Assembly: GCA_026709505.1 (NCBI GenBank)
Contig: JAPOSW010000106.1
Span: forward strand, 1-64,000
DNA length: 64,000 nucleotides
DNA from: Gammaproteobacteria bacterium
GTDB taxonomy: Bacteria > Pseudomonadota > Gammaproteobacteria > Arenicellales > Poriferihabitantaceae
Direction: 5' to 3'
Positions within the stretch are counted from its first letter, which is position 1, and every line of letters starts with the position of its first letter. The notes under the pieces were generated by a model. The model was not told where the DNA came from, ran no database searches, and was given only the letters and a program-made list of their open reading frames with translations. Of this stretch, positions 1 to 10,093 are shown one piece after another. The translations under genes were made by a program, and so were the position numbers.

Positions 1-117
1 GCCGTCCGGCCAGCGCAGCCGGAACAGTGCGTCATGGCACTTGTCCTCGTCTCCGTAATGTTCGAGAAATTCGTTGAGACTGAGGCCTTTCTGGAACTGG
101 ACAGGATTGCGCTTCAT
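1..117 (-). CDS. IS1595-family transposase, N-terminal fragment (runs off left edge)
   Basis: Complement of 117..1 translates to MKRNPVQFQKGLSLNEFLEHYGDEDKCHDALFRLRWPDG, resembling the IS1595-type transposase N-terminus (zinc-ribbon region). Confidence 0.7.
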   Translation of the reverse strand, partial: MKRNPVQFQKGLSLNEFLEHYGDEDKCHDALFRLRWPDG

Positions 118-623
118 GGATATACTCCTTTTTAATCAAGTGGTTGCATCTGTCACATTGTAGCACAAAACCTGCTTATGATTAGTGGTAATTAGGTCAG
201 ATTTTGCCATTAAGCACAGCAAAAACCGTTCCCCTCGCTTAACCGAGCGAGATTTGGAGAAGGATGAGAGGTTGCGGGCGAATCGACGTGCCTGCAGACA
301 GTTCGATGCATTGGACATGCTCGGTGAATACTCGCTTCGCACTATGTCTATGGGGAGAGCGTTTGCAAAATCGGATTGCATGCGGGTCTTGAAGATTGGA
401 CCAAATTCCCTTCATCAATCCTTTCAGGCTGTTGCTTCCGTTCTCGGGGCCTGTATGGAACCTGCGCAAATTCATTCCAGCAGATCTCGAATAATACACA
501 TTCCAGGCCGGCTGGGTGATGGAAATCTTGCGACAGGCCGTGTCATATCAATTTTGAAGAGTCCTGCTTGCAGATGGCTTTTCAAGTGCTATCATTGATA
601 CAGTTCACAGAACCTTGGATGAA

Positions 624-1226
624 ATGAGCGAATCCGAACAATTCACCAAATCGCCAGAGAATAGCCTTGAACTTGCGATCGGCCGGCAGATCAGGGATTT
701 CAGAATCCGGGAGGAAATTACGGTTGCCGACCTGGCTCGTCAGGCAGGGTTGTCTGTCAGCATGCTCTCCAAAGTTGAAAACGGCTTGACTTCTCCTTCC
801 CTGGCAACCTTGAATGCGTTGTCGAAAGCCCTGAATGTACCGGTGACCTCTTTCTTCAGAATGTACGAGGAAATCCGAGAGGCAACGGTTGTCAGATCAG
901 GACATGGGTTGACCATTGAGCGACAGGGCACGCGAGCAGGTCATCAGTACCAGTTGCTGGGCCATCATTCAAGCGACAACTCTCCCCGGGTTGAACCCTA
1001 CCTGATTACCTTGACCGAGAAGTCGGAAGTTTTTCCAATGTTCCAGCATGAAGGCATCGAATTCATATACATGCTGGAGGGAGAAGTGGTTTACCGGCAT
1101 GCCAACAAGTTTTATCGATTGAAGCAGGGCGATTCTCTTTATTTTGACCCGGATTCACCGCATGGGCCTGAAGAACTTGTCACCCTTCCAATAGTGTTCC
1201 TGGCAATCATTGTCGGCCGAAAATAG
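624..1226 (+). CDS. XRE-family transcriptional regulator with C-terminal cupin domain
   Basis: N-terminal HTH (IRDFRIREEITVADLARQAGLSVSMLSKVENGLTSPSLATLNALSKAL) and cupin motif (GIEFIYMLEGEVVYRHANKFYRLKQGDSLYFDPDSPHG). Confidence 0.9.
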   Translation: MSESEQFTKSPENSLELAIGRQIRDFRIREEITVADLARQAGLSVSMLSKVENGLTSPSLATLNALSKALNVPVTSFFRMYEEIREATVVRSGHGLTIERQGTRAGHQYQLLGHHSSDNSPRVEPYLITLTEKSEVFPMFQHEGIEFIYMLEGEVVYRHANKFYRLKQGDSLYFDPDSPHGPEELVTLPIVFLAIIVGRK

Positions 1227-1353
1227 GTTGGCCAGGACAGGCTGATTCCTGTTTCCCTTGAGTAAAATTAGTTGCATGGGAGTTAGTGCATGGTTTAGAA
1301 TTTAGCCTTTGCTTTTTCCTGTTTACTGTTCCTGAGTGTAGGTGTTTGGTGCA

Positions 1354-2253
1354 ATGTGCGGAATTGTCGGACTGTATACAAAAAACCCAGATCTACAGTC
1401 AAGTTTGGGCTCGCTTCTGTCTGCGATGCTCATTCAAATGGCAGACCGGGGACCGGATAGTGCGGGATTCGCCATATACCACGATCCCGTTGGCGCTGAA
1501 TCAATCAAGGTGACTCTTCAGGGAAACCACGATACAGACTGGAAGCAGATTGAGCAGCAAATTGCCGAAGGCCTCGATCCTGCTGTCAAGATTTCGCCCA
1601 TTGCAACACATGCTGTGGTCACTCTCTCGGTAGGTGGAGACAAGGCTATTGAGTGGATTGACAGCAGCCTGAAAACGGTTCGCATGACCGGTAATGGCAG
1701 GTCTATCGAGATTTTCAAGGAAAAAGGCCATCCTCGGGAAGTCATTGAAACCTTCAGTCTGCAGGACATGACTGGAACGCATGCCCTGGGACATACCCGC
1801 ATGGCAACCGAAAGCCGAGTAACAACCGAACATTCCCATCCTTTCAGCACCGGCATGGACTTGTGCCTGGTTCATAATGGATCATTGTCGAACCACAATC
1901 GCCTGAGAGAAAAGCTTCGTGCTGACGGTATCCGGTTTCAAACTGACAATGACAGCGAGGTAGCAGCCGGATACCTGACCTGGAGATTGAAGCAGGGAGC
2001 GACGCTGAAGGAGTCGATGCAGGCCGCGCTTGCCGATCTCGATGGCTTCTATACGTTTGCTATTGGCACCAAAAATGGATTTGCCGTGCTCAGGGATCCG
2101 ATTGCCTGCAAGCCGGCAGTGCTTGCAGAGACAGAGGACTGGGTTGCAATGTCTTCAGAGTATCGATCAATCGCACAATTGCCGGGCAATGAAAAGGCCA
2201 GAGTCTGGGAGCCCAATCCAGCGACAATATACAGTTGGGAGCGTGAATCATGA
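1354..2253 (+). CDS. glxB: Class II glutamine amidotransferase domain protein (GlxB / N-methylglutamate synthase subunit A-like)
   Basis: MCGIVGLYTKN Ntn-hydrolase start with Cys2; GHTRMATES; followed by GXGXG and FMN glutamate synthase subunits. Confidence 0.8.
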   Translation: MCGIVGLYTKNPDLQSSLGSLLSAMLIQMADRGPDSAGFAIYHDPVGAESIKVTLQGNHDTDWKQIEQQIAEGLDPAVKISPIATHAVVTLSVGGDKAIEWIDSSLKTVRMTGNGRSIEIFKEKGHPREVIETFSLQDMTGTHALGHTRMATESRVTTEHSHPFSTGMDLCLVHNGSLSNHNRLREKLRADGIRFQTDNDSEVAAGYLTWRLKQGATLKESMQAALADLDGFYTFAIGTKNGFAVLRDPIACKPAVLAETEDWVAMSSEYRSIAQLPGNEKARVWEPNPATIYSWERES

Positions 2254-2924
2254 AATTTGATCTGGCAGGGCAGGGTGTTCGCGAGCTCAACCGGTTTTTG
2301 CACGGGCCGGACTCCCAGGGTTCTGTGGTCAAAGTTGACAATCCTTCCGGGAGCCACAATCTTGCAGTTGGAGCACTGCAGAACTGCCAGGTCACGATAC
2401 ATGGTCATGTCGGATATTACTGTGCAGCCATGAATCAGCATGCCGAAATTACTGTTCGCGGGAACGCTGGTCCCGGGCTGGGAGAAAACATGATGTCCGG
2501 CACCGTTCGGGTTCAGGGCAATGCCTCGCAATATTGTGGAGCAACAGCACATGGTGGATTATTGGTGGTTGAAGGCAATGCATCCTCGAGATGCGGCATT
2601 TCCCTGAAGGGTATGGATATCGTCGTTGGCGGGTCCATCGGGCATATGAGCGCCTTCATGGCCCAGACCGGCAGGCTGGTGGTTTGTGGCGATGCTGCAG
2701 AATCGATGGGGGATTCAATATACGAAGCCCGGATTTATGTTCGGGGCAAGGTTGCGGGCCTGGGGACGGACTGCATCGAAAAGGCAATGGAGGATGAGCA
2801 TCTCAATGAGCTTGAAGAATTGCTGGACAGGGCAAAGCTCAATTATTCGGCAAAAGAATTCAAGCGCTACGGATCTGCGCGACGTCTCTATAATTTTGAT
2901 GTCGACAATGCCAGCCTGTATTGA
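2250..2924 (+). CDS. glxC: GXGXG-domain protein (GlxC / N-methylglutamate synthase subunit B-like)
   Basis: Repeated G-x-x-G-x-x-x-G beta-helix pattern (GNAGPGLGENMMSGTVRVQGNASQYCGATAHGG); overlaps upstream stop. Confidence 0.8.
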   Translation: MKFDLAGQGVRELNRFLHGPDSQGSVVKVDNPSGSHNLAVGALQNCQVTIHGHVGYYCAAMNQHAEITVRGNAGPGLGENMMSGTVRVQGNASQYCGATAHGGLLVVEGNASSRCGISLKGMDIVVGGSIGHMSAFMAQTGRLVVCGDAAESMGDSIYEARIYVRGKVAGLGTDCIEKAMEDEHLNELEELLDRAKLNYSAKEFKRYGSARRLYNFDVDNASLY

Positions 2925-2935
2925 CGGGATGAATC

Positions 2936-4255
2936 ATGACGAACAAGATTGATCAAAGCTGGCTATTGGAGTCTGCAACGTTTTCGAGACCGGTAATTCG
3001 GGAAATTCAAAGGGCGGCCCGGGAAGGAATTTACGATATTCGCGGATTTGGTGCCAAGAGAGTGCTGCCGACTTTTGATGACCTGCTCCTGCTTGGAGCG
3101 AGCATGTCGCGCTACCCTCTCGAGGGCTATCGAGAAAAGTGTGATACCCGGGTCACGCTGGGAACCCGCTTCGCTGAAAATCCCCTGATCATTGAAACCC
3201 CAATCACCATCGCAGGCATGAGCTTCGGAGCCTTGTCGGCACAGGCCAAGGAGGGATTGGCGCGCGGGGCGACAGAAGTCGGCACCAGTACCACCACGGG
3301 TGATGGGGGAATGACCCCTGAAGAACGCGAGTATTCCAGGCTGCTGGTTTACCAGTACCTGCCTTCCCGTTATGGCATGAATCCCGATGACTTGCGAAAA
3401 GCTGATGCCATTGAGGTGGTGGTTGGTCAAGGCGCCAAGCCCGGTGGCGGTGGAATGCTCCTCGGACAAAAAATCAGCGACCGGGTTGCTGAAATGAGGG
3501 ATTTGCCGAAGGGCATTGATCAGAGAAGTGCATGCAGGCATCCGGACTGGACTGGTCCGGACGATCTCGAAATAAAGATCCAGGAACTTCGGGAAATTAC
3601 CGACTGGAAGGTGCCCATCTATATCAAAGTCGGAGCAACCCGAACATTTTTCGATGTGCAGCTGGCGGTCAAGGCTGGTGCAGATGTTGTGGTGGTCGAT
3701 GGCATGCAGGGTGGCACAGCCGCTACGCAGGATGTATTTATCGAGCATGTTGGCATTCCGACATTGCCGGCAGTTCGAATTGCCGTTGACGCGCTCAAGG
3801 ATCTTGACATGCATCGAAATGTTCAGCTTGTTGTCTCCGGCGGCATTCGTTCGGGTGCAGATGTTGCCAAAGCACTGGCACTCGGTGCCGATGCGGTGTC
3901 GATCGGCACAGCTGCGTTGATTGCAATGGGGGACAATTCTCCTGAATACGAGGAAAAGTACAATGAGCTTGGTACCAGTGCCGGATTCTACGATGACTAT
4001 CAGGATGGACAGGACCCAACGGGCATATCAACCCAGAATCCTGATTTGGGCAAGCGACTCGACCCCGATATCGCTGGACGGAGAGTCGCCAACTACCTCC
4101 GGGTCATGACGCTTGAACTGCAGACACTGGCGCGTGCCGCCGGCAAGACCAATGTGCGCAACCTTGAGCGTGAGGATCTGGTTGCCCTGACCGTTGAATC
4201 ATCAGCAATGGCCAGAGTACCGTTAGCCGGGACAGACTGGATTCCGGGAATTTGA
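2936..4255 (+). CDS. glxD: FMN-binding glutamate synthase domain protein (GlxD / N-methylglutamate synthase subunit C-like)
   Basis: TIAGMSFGALSAQAKEGLARGA, GQGAKPGGGGMLLGQKI, DGMQGGTAATQDVFIEHVGIPT motifs of the glutamate synthase central/FMN region. Confidence 0.88.
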   Translation: MTNKIDQSWLLESATFSRPVIREIQRAAREGIYDIRGFGAKRVLPTFDDLLLLGASMSRYPLEGYREKCDTRVTLGTRFAENPLIIETPITIAGMSFGALSAQAKEGLARGATEVGTSTTTGDGGMTPEEREYSRLLVYQYLPSRYGMNPDDLRKADAIEVVVGQGAKPGGGGMLLGQKISDRVAEMRDLPKGIDQRSACRHPDWTGPDDLEIKIQELREITDWKVPIYIKVGATRTFFDVQLAVKAGADVVVVDGMQGGTAATQDVFIEHVGIPTLPAVRIAVDALKDLDMHRNVQLVVSGGIRSGADVAKALALGADAVSIGTAALIAMGDNSPEYEEKYNELGTSAGFYDDYQDGQDPTGISTQNPDLGKRLDPDIAGRRVANYLRVMTLELQTLARAAGKTNVRNLEREDLVALTVESSAMARVPLAGTDWIPGI

Positions 4256-4327
4256 AAACAATCGATAAACAGGCTCGGATAATCACATGCTGTATAGTTC
4301 GAGCACTTCCACAATATAGGTAAAACA

Positions 4328-5635
4328 ATGAGCATCGATCTTGCAAAAGTCGCCAAGCAAAATGGCATCAAGTATTTCCTGATCAGTTTTGTGGACTTGT
4401 TCGGCGTACTCCGGTCAAAACTGGTTCCGGCAAGAGCCATTGCTGATATGCAGGCTGAGGGTGCGGGGTTTGCCGGTTTCGCAGCATGGCTTGATATGAG
4501 TCCGGCAGATGGCGATATGTTTGCAATTCCGGATCCGGACAGTCTCATTCAGCTCCCATGGAAGCCTGAAGTGGGCTGGCTGGCTGGTGACCTTTATATC
4601 GACGGTGAAGAAATCCAGGCATCGCCTCGTGTGGCGCTGAAAAACCAGATTGCCAAGGCAGCCAAGCAGGGGTACCAACTGAAAACAGGGGTGGAGTGCG
4701 AATACTTTCTGGTCAATCTGGACGGTACAGCCATTGCCGATTCCCGCGATATCCAGTCGAAGCCGTGTTACGACCAGGCGGCATTGATGCGTCGCTATGA
4801 TGTGATCAGCGAAATTTGCGACAGCATGATTGAACTGGGATGGGATCCGTACCAGAATGATCATGAGGACGCAAACGGGCAGTTCGAGATGAACTGGGAG
4901 TATGACGATTGTCTGAAAACGGCCGACCGTCACGTGTTTTTCAAGTACATGGTCAAGCAGATTGCGGAGAATCATGGCTTGAGGGCAACCTTCATGCCCA
5001 AGCCATTCATCAACCTGACCGGCAACGGATGCCATGCGCATGTATCCCTCTGGAATGCCAGTGGCAAGAAAAACCTGTTTGAGGACAAGAAAGACGAAAT
5101 GGGCCTCTCCACTCTTGCCTATTCATTTCTTGGCGGCATTATCCACAATGTTCAGGCGCTGTGCTCGATTTTCAACCCGACCGTCAACAGCTATAAACGG
5201 ATTAATGCGCCAGCCACGCTTTCCGGGGCGTCATGGTCTCCCAATGCGGTCAGCTACGGGGGCAACAACCGTACTCACATGATTCGCATACCCGATGCTG
5301 GCAGGTTCGAGTTGCGCTTGATGGATGGAGCGACGAACCCCTATCTGCTTCAGGCCGGGATACTGGCAGCGGGCATGGATGGCATCGCCAATGAACGCAG
5401 TCCGGGCAAGCGTCTCGACATCAACATGTACGAGGAAGCGCACAAGGCGAAAGGGCTCAAGAAACTTCCGCTCAACTTGCTTGATGCCATCCGCCTGACC
5501 CAGAAAAGCCGAGAACTTCGAGCTCAAATCGGCGATGAGATTATTGATGCTTACTGCAAGCTGAAGCTGGCTGACTGGGAGGATTTCACTCGAACACTTA
5601 CCGACTGGGAGCGAGACCGCACTCTTGACTGCTAG
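4328..5635 (+). CDS. glnT: Glutamine synthetase-family ligase (GlnT / gamma-glutamylmethylamide synthetase-like)
   Basis: GS catalytic fold motifs (GVECEYFLV, NGQFEMNW, FMPKPF, NGCHAHVSLW, RIPDAGRFELRLMDGATNPYL). Confidence 0.85.
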   Translation: MSIDLAKVAKQNGIKYFLISFVDLFGVLRSKLVPARAIADMQAEGAGFAGFAAWLDMSPADGDMFAIPDPDSLIQLPWKPEVGWLAGDLYIDGEEIQASPRVALKNQIAKAAKQGYQLKTGVECEYFLVNLDGTAIADSRDIQSKPCYDQAALMRRYDVISEICDSMIELGWDPYQNDHEDANGQFEMNWEYDDCLKTADRHVFFKYMVKQIAENHGLRATFMPKPFINLTGNGCHAHVSLWNASGKKNLFEDKKDEMGLSTLAYSFLGGIIHNVQALCSIFNPTVNSYKRINAPATLSGASWSPNAVSYGGNNRTHMIRIPDAGRFELRLMDGATNPYLLQAGILAAGMDGIANERSPGKRLDINMYEEAHKAKGLKKLPLNLLDAIRLTQKSRELRAQIGDEIIDAYCKLKLADWEDFTRTLTDWERDRTLDC

Positions 5636-5787
5636 TTGCATGGATGCCGGTTTGTGTCGTGAGTCGATAGCCAGCTGTCTCTGGAATAGTTTCATTATCG
5701 GCTAATTCAGCTGTTCTGTCGTGATCAGGCTATTCCATAAACTGGTCAAATTGCATAAAATTGCAAGACAATCAATCCTGATGTTTA

Positions 5788-5901
5788 TGGCGGTGAGAGT
5801 GGGTCTCTCTGATGACATGAGCTGTGAACCCGGTCAGGTCCGGAAGGAAGCAGCCGCAACAGTAATCATGGGTGTCAGAATCAGGCGCATTTGATCCGCC
5901 A
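5788..5901 (+). ncRNA. ffs: Signal recognition particle RNA (4.5S, small bacterial type)
   Basis: Core CCGGTCAGGTCCGGAAGGAAGCAGCC; terminal TGGCGG/CCGCCA pairing defines ends; located just upstream of dnaX. Confidence 0.92.
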
Positions 5902-6192
5902 CCACTGTTTTGGTCATTCGGATGATGAGTGCAGGATTGCAATATCATGATTTCTCGATTGAAGGAGCAGATGGAAATAGTCATGCACGTAGTGATAGAA
6001 CCGATTGTTCCGGCCAAATCAAGTCCTAACTAGGCTCGGGACGAGGATCGAAAGGGAATCCAAAGCGAATGAAAATGCCCGGGAGCATTCAACACCAAAA
6101 CCATGACTTAGACGATTGAATTTACTCATTACCTCTTCATTCGAACCCTTCGAATCCTTGCGTTTTCCGGGCAGTAACCAAGCGTTCAGTCG

Positions 6193-7962
6193 ATGAGTTA
6201 CCAAGCCCTTGCCAGAAAGTGGCGCCCCAGGAAATTCTCTGAAGTCATCGGTCAAGAACATGTCGTTTCGGCTTTGACTCATGCACTGGCAAGCCAGAGG
6301 ATCCACCATGGCTTCTTGTTCACGGGCACTCGGGGAGTTGGGAAGACCACGCTTGCCCGCATATTTTCCAAGGCACTGAACTGTGAAACGGGAATCGTGC
6401 CCGAACCGTGCGGTGAATGCGGTGCGTGCACGGGTATTGACGATGGAAGTTTCATCGACTTGATCGAGGTCGATGCCGCATCCAGAACAAAGGTGGATGA
6501 CACTCGCGAGTTGCTTGACAATGTCCAGTACTCGCCAAGCATGGGCCGATTCAAGATCTACCTGATCGATGAAGTGCACATGCTTTCGACGCATAGCTTC
6601 AATGCGCTGCTGAAGACGCTTGAAGAACCCCCGGAGCATGTCAAGTTCCTGCTCGCAACCACCGACCCTCAAAAACTGCCAGCAACCATTCTTTCCAGGT
6701 GCATTCAGTTCAACCTGAAATCAATGAGCACTATTCAGTTGACAGAGCAGCTTGAAAAAATCTTGAAGCTCGAGGGAATCGAATTTGATTCTGCAGCAGT
6801 AAAGCTGGTCGCTCGCTGCGGGGATGGCAGTGTTCGGGATGCATTGAGCTTGCTTGATCAGGCGATCGCCTACACCAATGGCGCATTAGCTCAAGATGCA
6901 GTCCGTAAAATGCTGGGGATGATTGACGACAGCATTATTTCCGATCTGTTGTCGAGCATCCTCAAGAATGAAGCTGATGCTTCCCTGGATGCCGTATCCC
7001 GACTCTCCGAGCGTGCTATTGATTATTCCTCAGCTCTTGATGACCTGCTTTTGCTGATTCACAATACCGCACTTTATCAGGTGGTGCCGGACGCAGCCCG
7101 TTGGAAGGATATTGATGTTGACCTCATTGCTCCCCTAGCGCAAAACTCGGATCCGGAGACTCTGCAACTGCTTTATCAAATAGGCGTGGCAGGCAAGCGC
7201 GATATTGATTTTGCACCTGATTTGAATAGTGGTTTCGAGATAATTGTGCTCAGGATGTTGGCCTTTCTGCCTGAACCAAAAACGTCTTCAGGGGAAACAG
7301 GGGGTGCTCAGACCCGAAAGGAAAGGGCGAATAGCCCTGAATCACCGGCGTTGAAACCAGAAGCAACTGCTGAATCAGATGGCGAGAAGCCCGGTTCATC
7401 AGAGGCATCAGAACAGTCCAATACCGAAGCAAAACCGCTCTCAGGCCATCAAGAATCGACTGTAGATTCGGAAGGTGAGAGAGCCGAAGAACTGGTCAGC
7501 TCATTGAACGGCAGTCAGTCAAGATGGACGAAAATAGAGATCGGGGAACTGCTTGATCAATCCAATTGGAATGCATTGATCAACGACCTGGAACTGAATG
7601 GCGTACCCAGGGAAATGCTGAGACGCATGATTCCTCTGTCGGTTGACGGGAATACCCTGGAAATCCAGACTCGAAACGGGTCCGCTTATTTTTCAGAGGA
7701 CAGACTGAAACAGGTAGAGGAAGCCTGCGAATCAAAGCTCAATTTTCCGATACGGTTCAAGGTAAGTTTTCAGGCGGAAGATGGTGTTGGGGATAATGGC
7801 AAGGAATCGATCGCAGAGCGGGACCAGCGCGAGGAAAGAGAGCAGGAGATACGAGCAAGAGAGCAATTCCTGAACGATCCGGTGGTTTTGGAGCTGGTTG
7901 CAACTTTTGATGGTCAGGTTCAAACAGAATCGATTGTCTTTACCCCAACCCAAGCCAGATAG
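6193..7962 (+). CDS. dnaX: DNA polymerase III subunit gamma/tau
   Basis: MSYQALARKWRPRKFSEVIGQEHVVSALTHAL; GTRGVGKTTLARIFSKALNC; Cys zinc module. Confidence 0.97.
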   Translation: MSYQALARKWRPRKFSEVIGQEHVVSALTHALASQRIHHGFLFTGTRGVGKTTLARIFSKALNCETGIVPEPCGECGACTGIDDGSFIDLIEVDAASRTKVDDTRELLDNVQYSPSMGRFKIYLIDEVHMLSTHSFNALLKTLEEPPEHVKFLLATTDPQKLPATILSRCIQFNLKSMSTIQLTEQLEKILKLEGIEFDSAAVKLVARCGDGSVRDALSLLDQAIAYTNGALAQDAVRKMLGMIDDSIISDLLSSILKNEADASLDAVSRLSERAIDYSSALDDLLLLIHNTALYQVVPDAARWKDIDVDLIAPLAQNSDPETLQLLYQIGVAGKRDIDFAPDLNSGFEIIVLRMLAFLPEPKTSSGETGGAQTRKERANSPESPALKPEATAESDGEKPGSSEASEQSNTEAKPLSGHQESTVDSEGERAEELVSSLNGSQSRWTKIEIGELLDQSNWNALINDLELNGVPREMLRRMIPLSVDGNTLEIQTRNGSAYFSEDRLKQVEEACESKLNFPIRFKVSFQAEDGVGDNGKESIAERDQREEREQEIRAREQFLNDPVVLELVATFDGQVQTESIVFTPTQAR

Positions 7963-8013
7963 TAAATTCATGAATATTCACTTTAATCCAACAGTAACAT
8001 AGAGGACCGGTCG

Positions 8014-8340
8014 ATGATAAAAGGTGGTTTTGGAGATATGGTTAAGCAGGCGGCAGAATTCCAGAAAAAGATGGATGAAGCCAAGCAGCAGCTTGACGCA
8101 GTGGAAGTGACAGGTCGCTCAGGTGCAGGACTTGTTGAAGTCGTGATGACCTGTAATCATGTTGTTCAGAGTGTGAGAATATCGGATCAGTTATTATCGG
8201 ACGACAAGGATGTCATGGAGGATTTGGTTGCAGCGGCTTTCAATGATGCAATCAACAGGGTGGAGAGCGAGACAAAGAATCAGCTGAGTGAGGTGGCCAG
8301 TGGAATGTTGCCTCCCGGGTTCAAGCTTCCATCCTTGTAA
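8014..8340 (+). CDS. ybaB: YbaB/EbfC nucleoid-associated protein
   Basis: GDMVKQAAEFQKKMDEAKQQL ... GSGAGLVEVVMTCNH ... SGMLPPGFKLPSL; downstream of dnaX. Confidence 0.95.
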   Translation: MIKGGFGDMVKQAAEFQKKMDEAKQQLDAVEVTGRSGAGLVEVVMTCNHVVQSVRISDQLLSDDKDVMEDLVAAAFNDAINRVESETKNQLSEVASGMLPPGFKLPSL

Positions 8341-8584
8341 TACCCTGATCTAAATTCCTGACAGGGCAATTCTGATTCAACTGAAAGCCCTCATGTAAAA
8401 TGATGAAGAGAGCACAACCCGAATTGAAGAAACTCTACCGGAAGGGGATCATGCTTAATCGGTTTGCTCTGGATATTCCCGTTTGCCGCAACCGTTCATG
8501 CATGGTCCAAGAGCGATCGATGGAAAGAAAACCGGAAGCATCTGCCCTGATTGTACCGCCTGGTCAGTAGAGAAGATTCTGACC

Positions 8585-9367
8585 ATGACTCGATATTGCC
8601 TGAAACTGCTTCTGCTTCTGCTTCCGGTAGCGTCTCCCGTTGCCGTTTCCCATGCAGATACAAAACTGGTTGGGTGGGACACTTTGCAAAGCGAGGAGCG
8701 ACTGGCCCGTTCTCTTCATAAGGTAGATTTCTTCCCGCTCAGCAATCATTTTGTCAGTCAGGATAACTGGGTTTTTTGCGGTCTGGCATCGTCTTCGATT
8801 GTCCTGAACGCGCTGAGGCTGGGCCGCAAGTCGGACCTGCCTCAAGATACCCGGTCCATACTGAGTGAAGAGCTTGCGTGGTTTCCGGAGGGTGGGAATC
8901 CGTTTTTCGGAAAATACACGCCGAATAATGTGCTCAACAGCCAAACCAAGTCAAGGGTCGAAATTCTCGGCAAGCCGATCGACATCAACGGTGAACTGAA
9001 ACGGGATATTGGTCTGCAATTGAGGCAGCTGGCCCAGGTGATGCGTGTGCATGGGCTTCATGTTCTGACGCGTGTAGTGCATGATGATGCGGATGCACAA
9101 GTGATCAGGCAGGAACTGATTCGCAATCTCGAGACCAGGGATGACTTCATCCTGATCAACTATTCACGCAAGGTTCTGGGCCAGAAGGGCGGGGGGCATA
9201 TCTCGCCTCTTGGAGCCTATGACGAGGACGGCGATTCCTTCCTGATCATGGATGTCAATCCCAATTCTGCGCCTTGGGTATGGGTAAAGGCTGACGATCT
9301 TGTTGCAGCGATGCGTACTTTTGATACGATCGAAAACAGGGGATACCTATTGATATCAGAGTCCTGA
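8585..9367 (+). CDS. Phytochelatin synthase-family protein with predicted signal peptide
   Basis: N-terminal hydrophobic leader MTRYCLKLLLLLLPVASPVAVSHA; WVFCGLASSSIVLNALRLG (catalytic Cys), KGGGHISPLGAYDEDGDSFLIMDVNP (catalytic His and Asp). Confidence 0.88.
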   Translation: MTRYCLKLLLLLLPVASPVAVSHADTKLVGWDTLQSEERLARSLHKVDFFPLSNHFVSQDNWVFCGLASSSIVLNALRLGRKSDLPQDTRSILSEELAWFPEGGNPFFGKYTPNNVLNSQTKSRVEILGKPIDINGELKRDIGLQLRQLAQVMRVHGLHVLTRVVHDDADAQVIRQELIRNLETRDDFILINYSRKVLGQKGGGHISPLGAYDEDGDSFLIMDVNPNSAPWVWVKADDLVAAMRTFDTIENRGYLLISES

Positions 9368-9774
9368 AAATACATGAAGCCTGGTCATGAGAAAGACATC
9401 TATATTTTCCCTCATGTCATCTTTTCCATCCGTAAATTAGAGGCTGGGGCAATAGGTTCATCGGTAATCTTACAATTTTTACTATGATTAACGCATGATT
9501 GAACCAATCTCATAAGACAAAGAGTTGATGCCGGATAGCGATGACAGAATTCCGGGTGATTTCGAGATTTTGCCCGACCAGATGCTCTATCTTTCATGCA
9601 AGACAACCGAGTTTCTAGTGGAATGTCTGCATGGCCTGCCGGAAGAAAAATCCTGGGAAGGCGATTTCCGAAAATCTTTCGAATCAGGGCTTCAGGAAGA
9701 GTCGTCCGAAATAGGTTGTGTAGCATGAGGTTCTGTAGAGAGCTGCTCGGTAAGCACTTTTGGATTTGAGATGA

Positions 9775-9799
9775 ATTGTAGTCTTCTTATGACTACAAT
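9775..9799. promoter_or_regulatory. Inverted-repeat operator upstream of toxin-antitoxin operon
   Basis: ATTGTAGTC-TTCTTAT-GACTACAAT, 9-bp perfect arms, 28 bp before the antitoxin ATG. Confidence 0.65.
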
Positions 9800-9826
9800 A
9801 TGAGTTCTTGTTTTCTGGAGCTAACC

Positions 9827-10093
9827 ATGTCCAATACTGCAACTTATGTTCGTGCTCGTATTGATTGGGCGACCAAGCAGCGCACTATTGAAGCACTTGA
9901 TGCAATGGGTCTTTCCGTATCTGATGCCATTCGCCTGCTAATGTTGCGCATTGCCGATGAGCGTCGTCTACCGTTTGAAGCCAAGGTGCCAAGCAAAGAA
10001 ACCGAAGCGTCTATAGCCGAGCTTAAATCTGGAAATGGTGAATCTTTCGATTCCATTGAAGCTTTAATGGCCGATCTGAATGCGGACGATTGA
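9827..10093 (+). CDS. RelB/DinJ-family antitoxin
   Basis: ARIDWATKQRTIEALDAMGLSVSDAIRLLMLRIADERRLPFEAKVP ribbon-helix-helix; overlaps toxin gene. Confidence 0.88.
   Translation: MSNTATYVRARIDWATKQRTIEALDAMGLSVSDAIRLLMLRIADERRLPFEAKVPSKETEASIAELKSGNGESFDSIEALMADLNADD

Noticed and set aside
185-598. 137-aa ORF between IS fragment and XRE regulator
   Set aside because: Overlaps antisense ORFs of similar length, no recognisable motif or start context; likely noise.
6193-7962. Programmed frameshift for a gamma form of dnaX
   Set aside because: No A-rich slippery heptamer of the E. coli type seen in the expected region.
9525-9728. 67-aa ORF between the phytochelatin synthase-like gene and the TA operon
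   Set aside because: No family resemblance and antisense ORF overlaps; cannot be supported.
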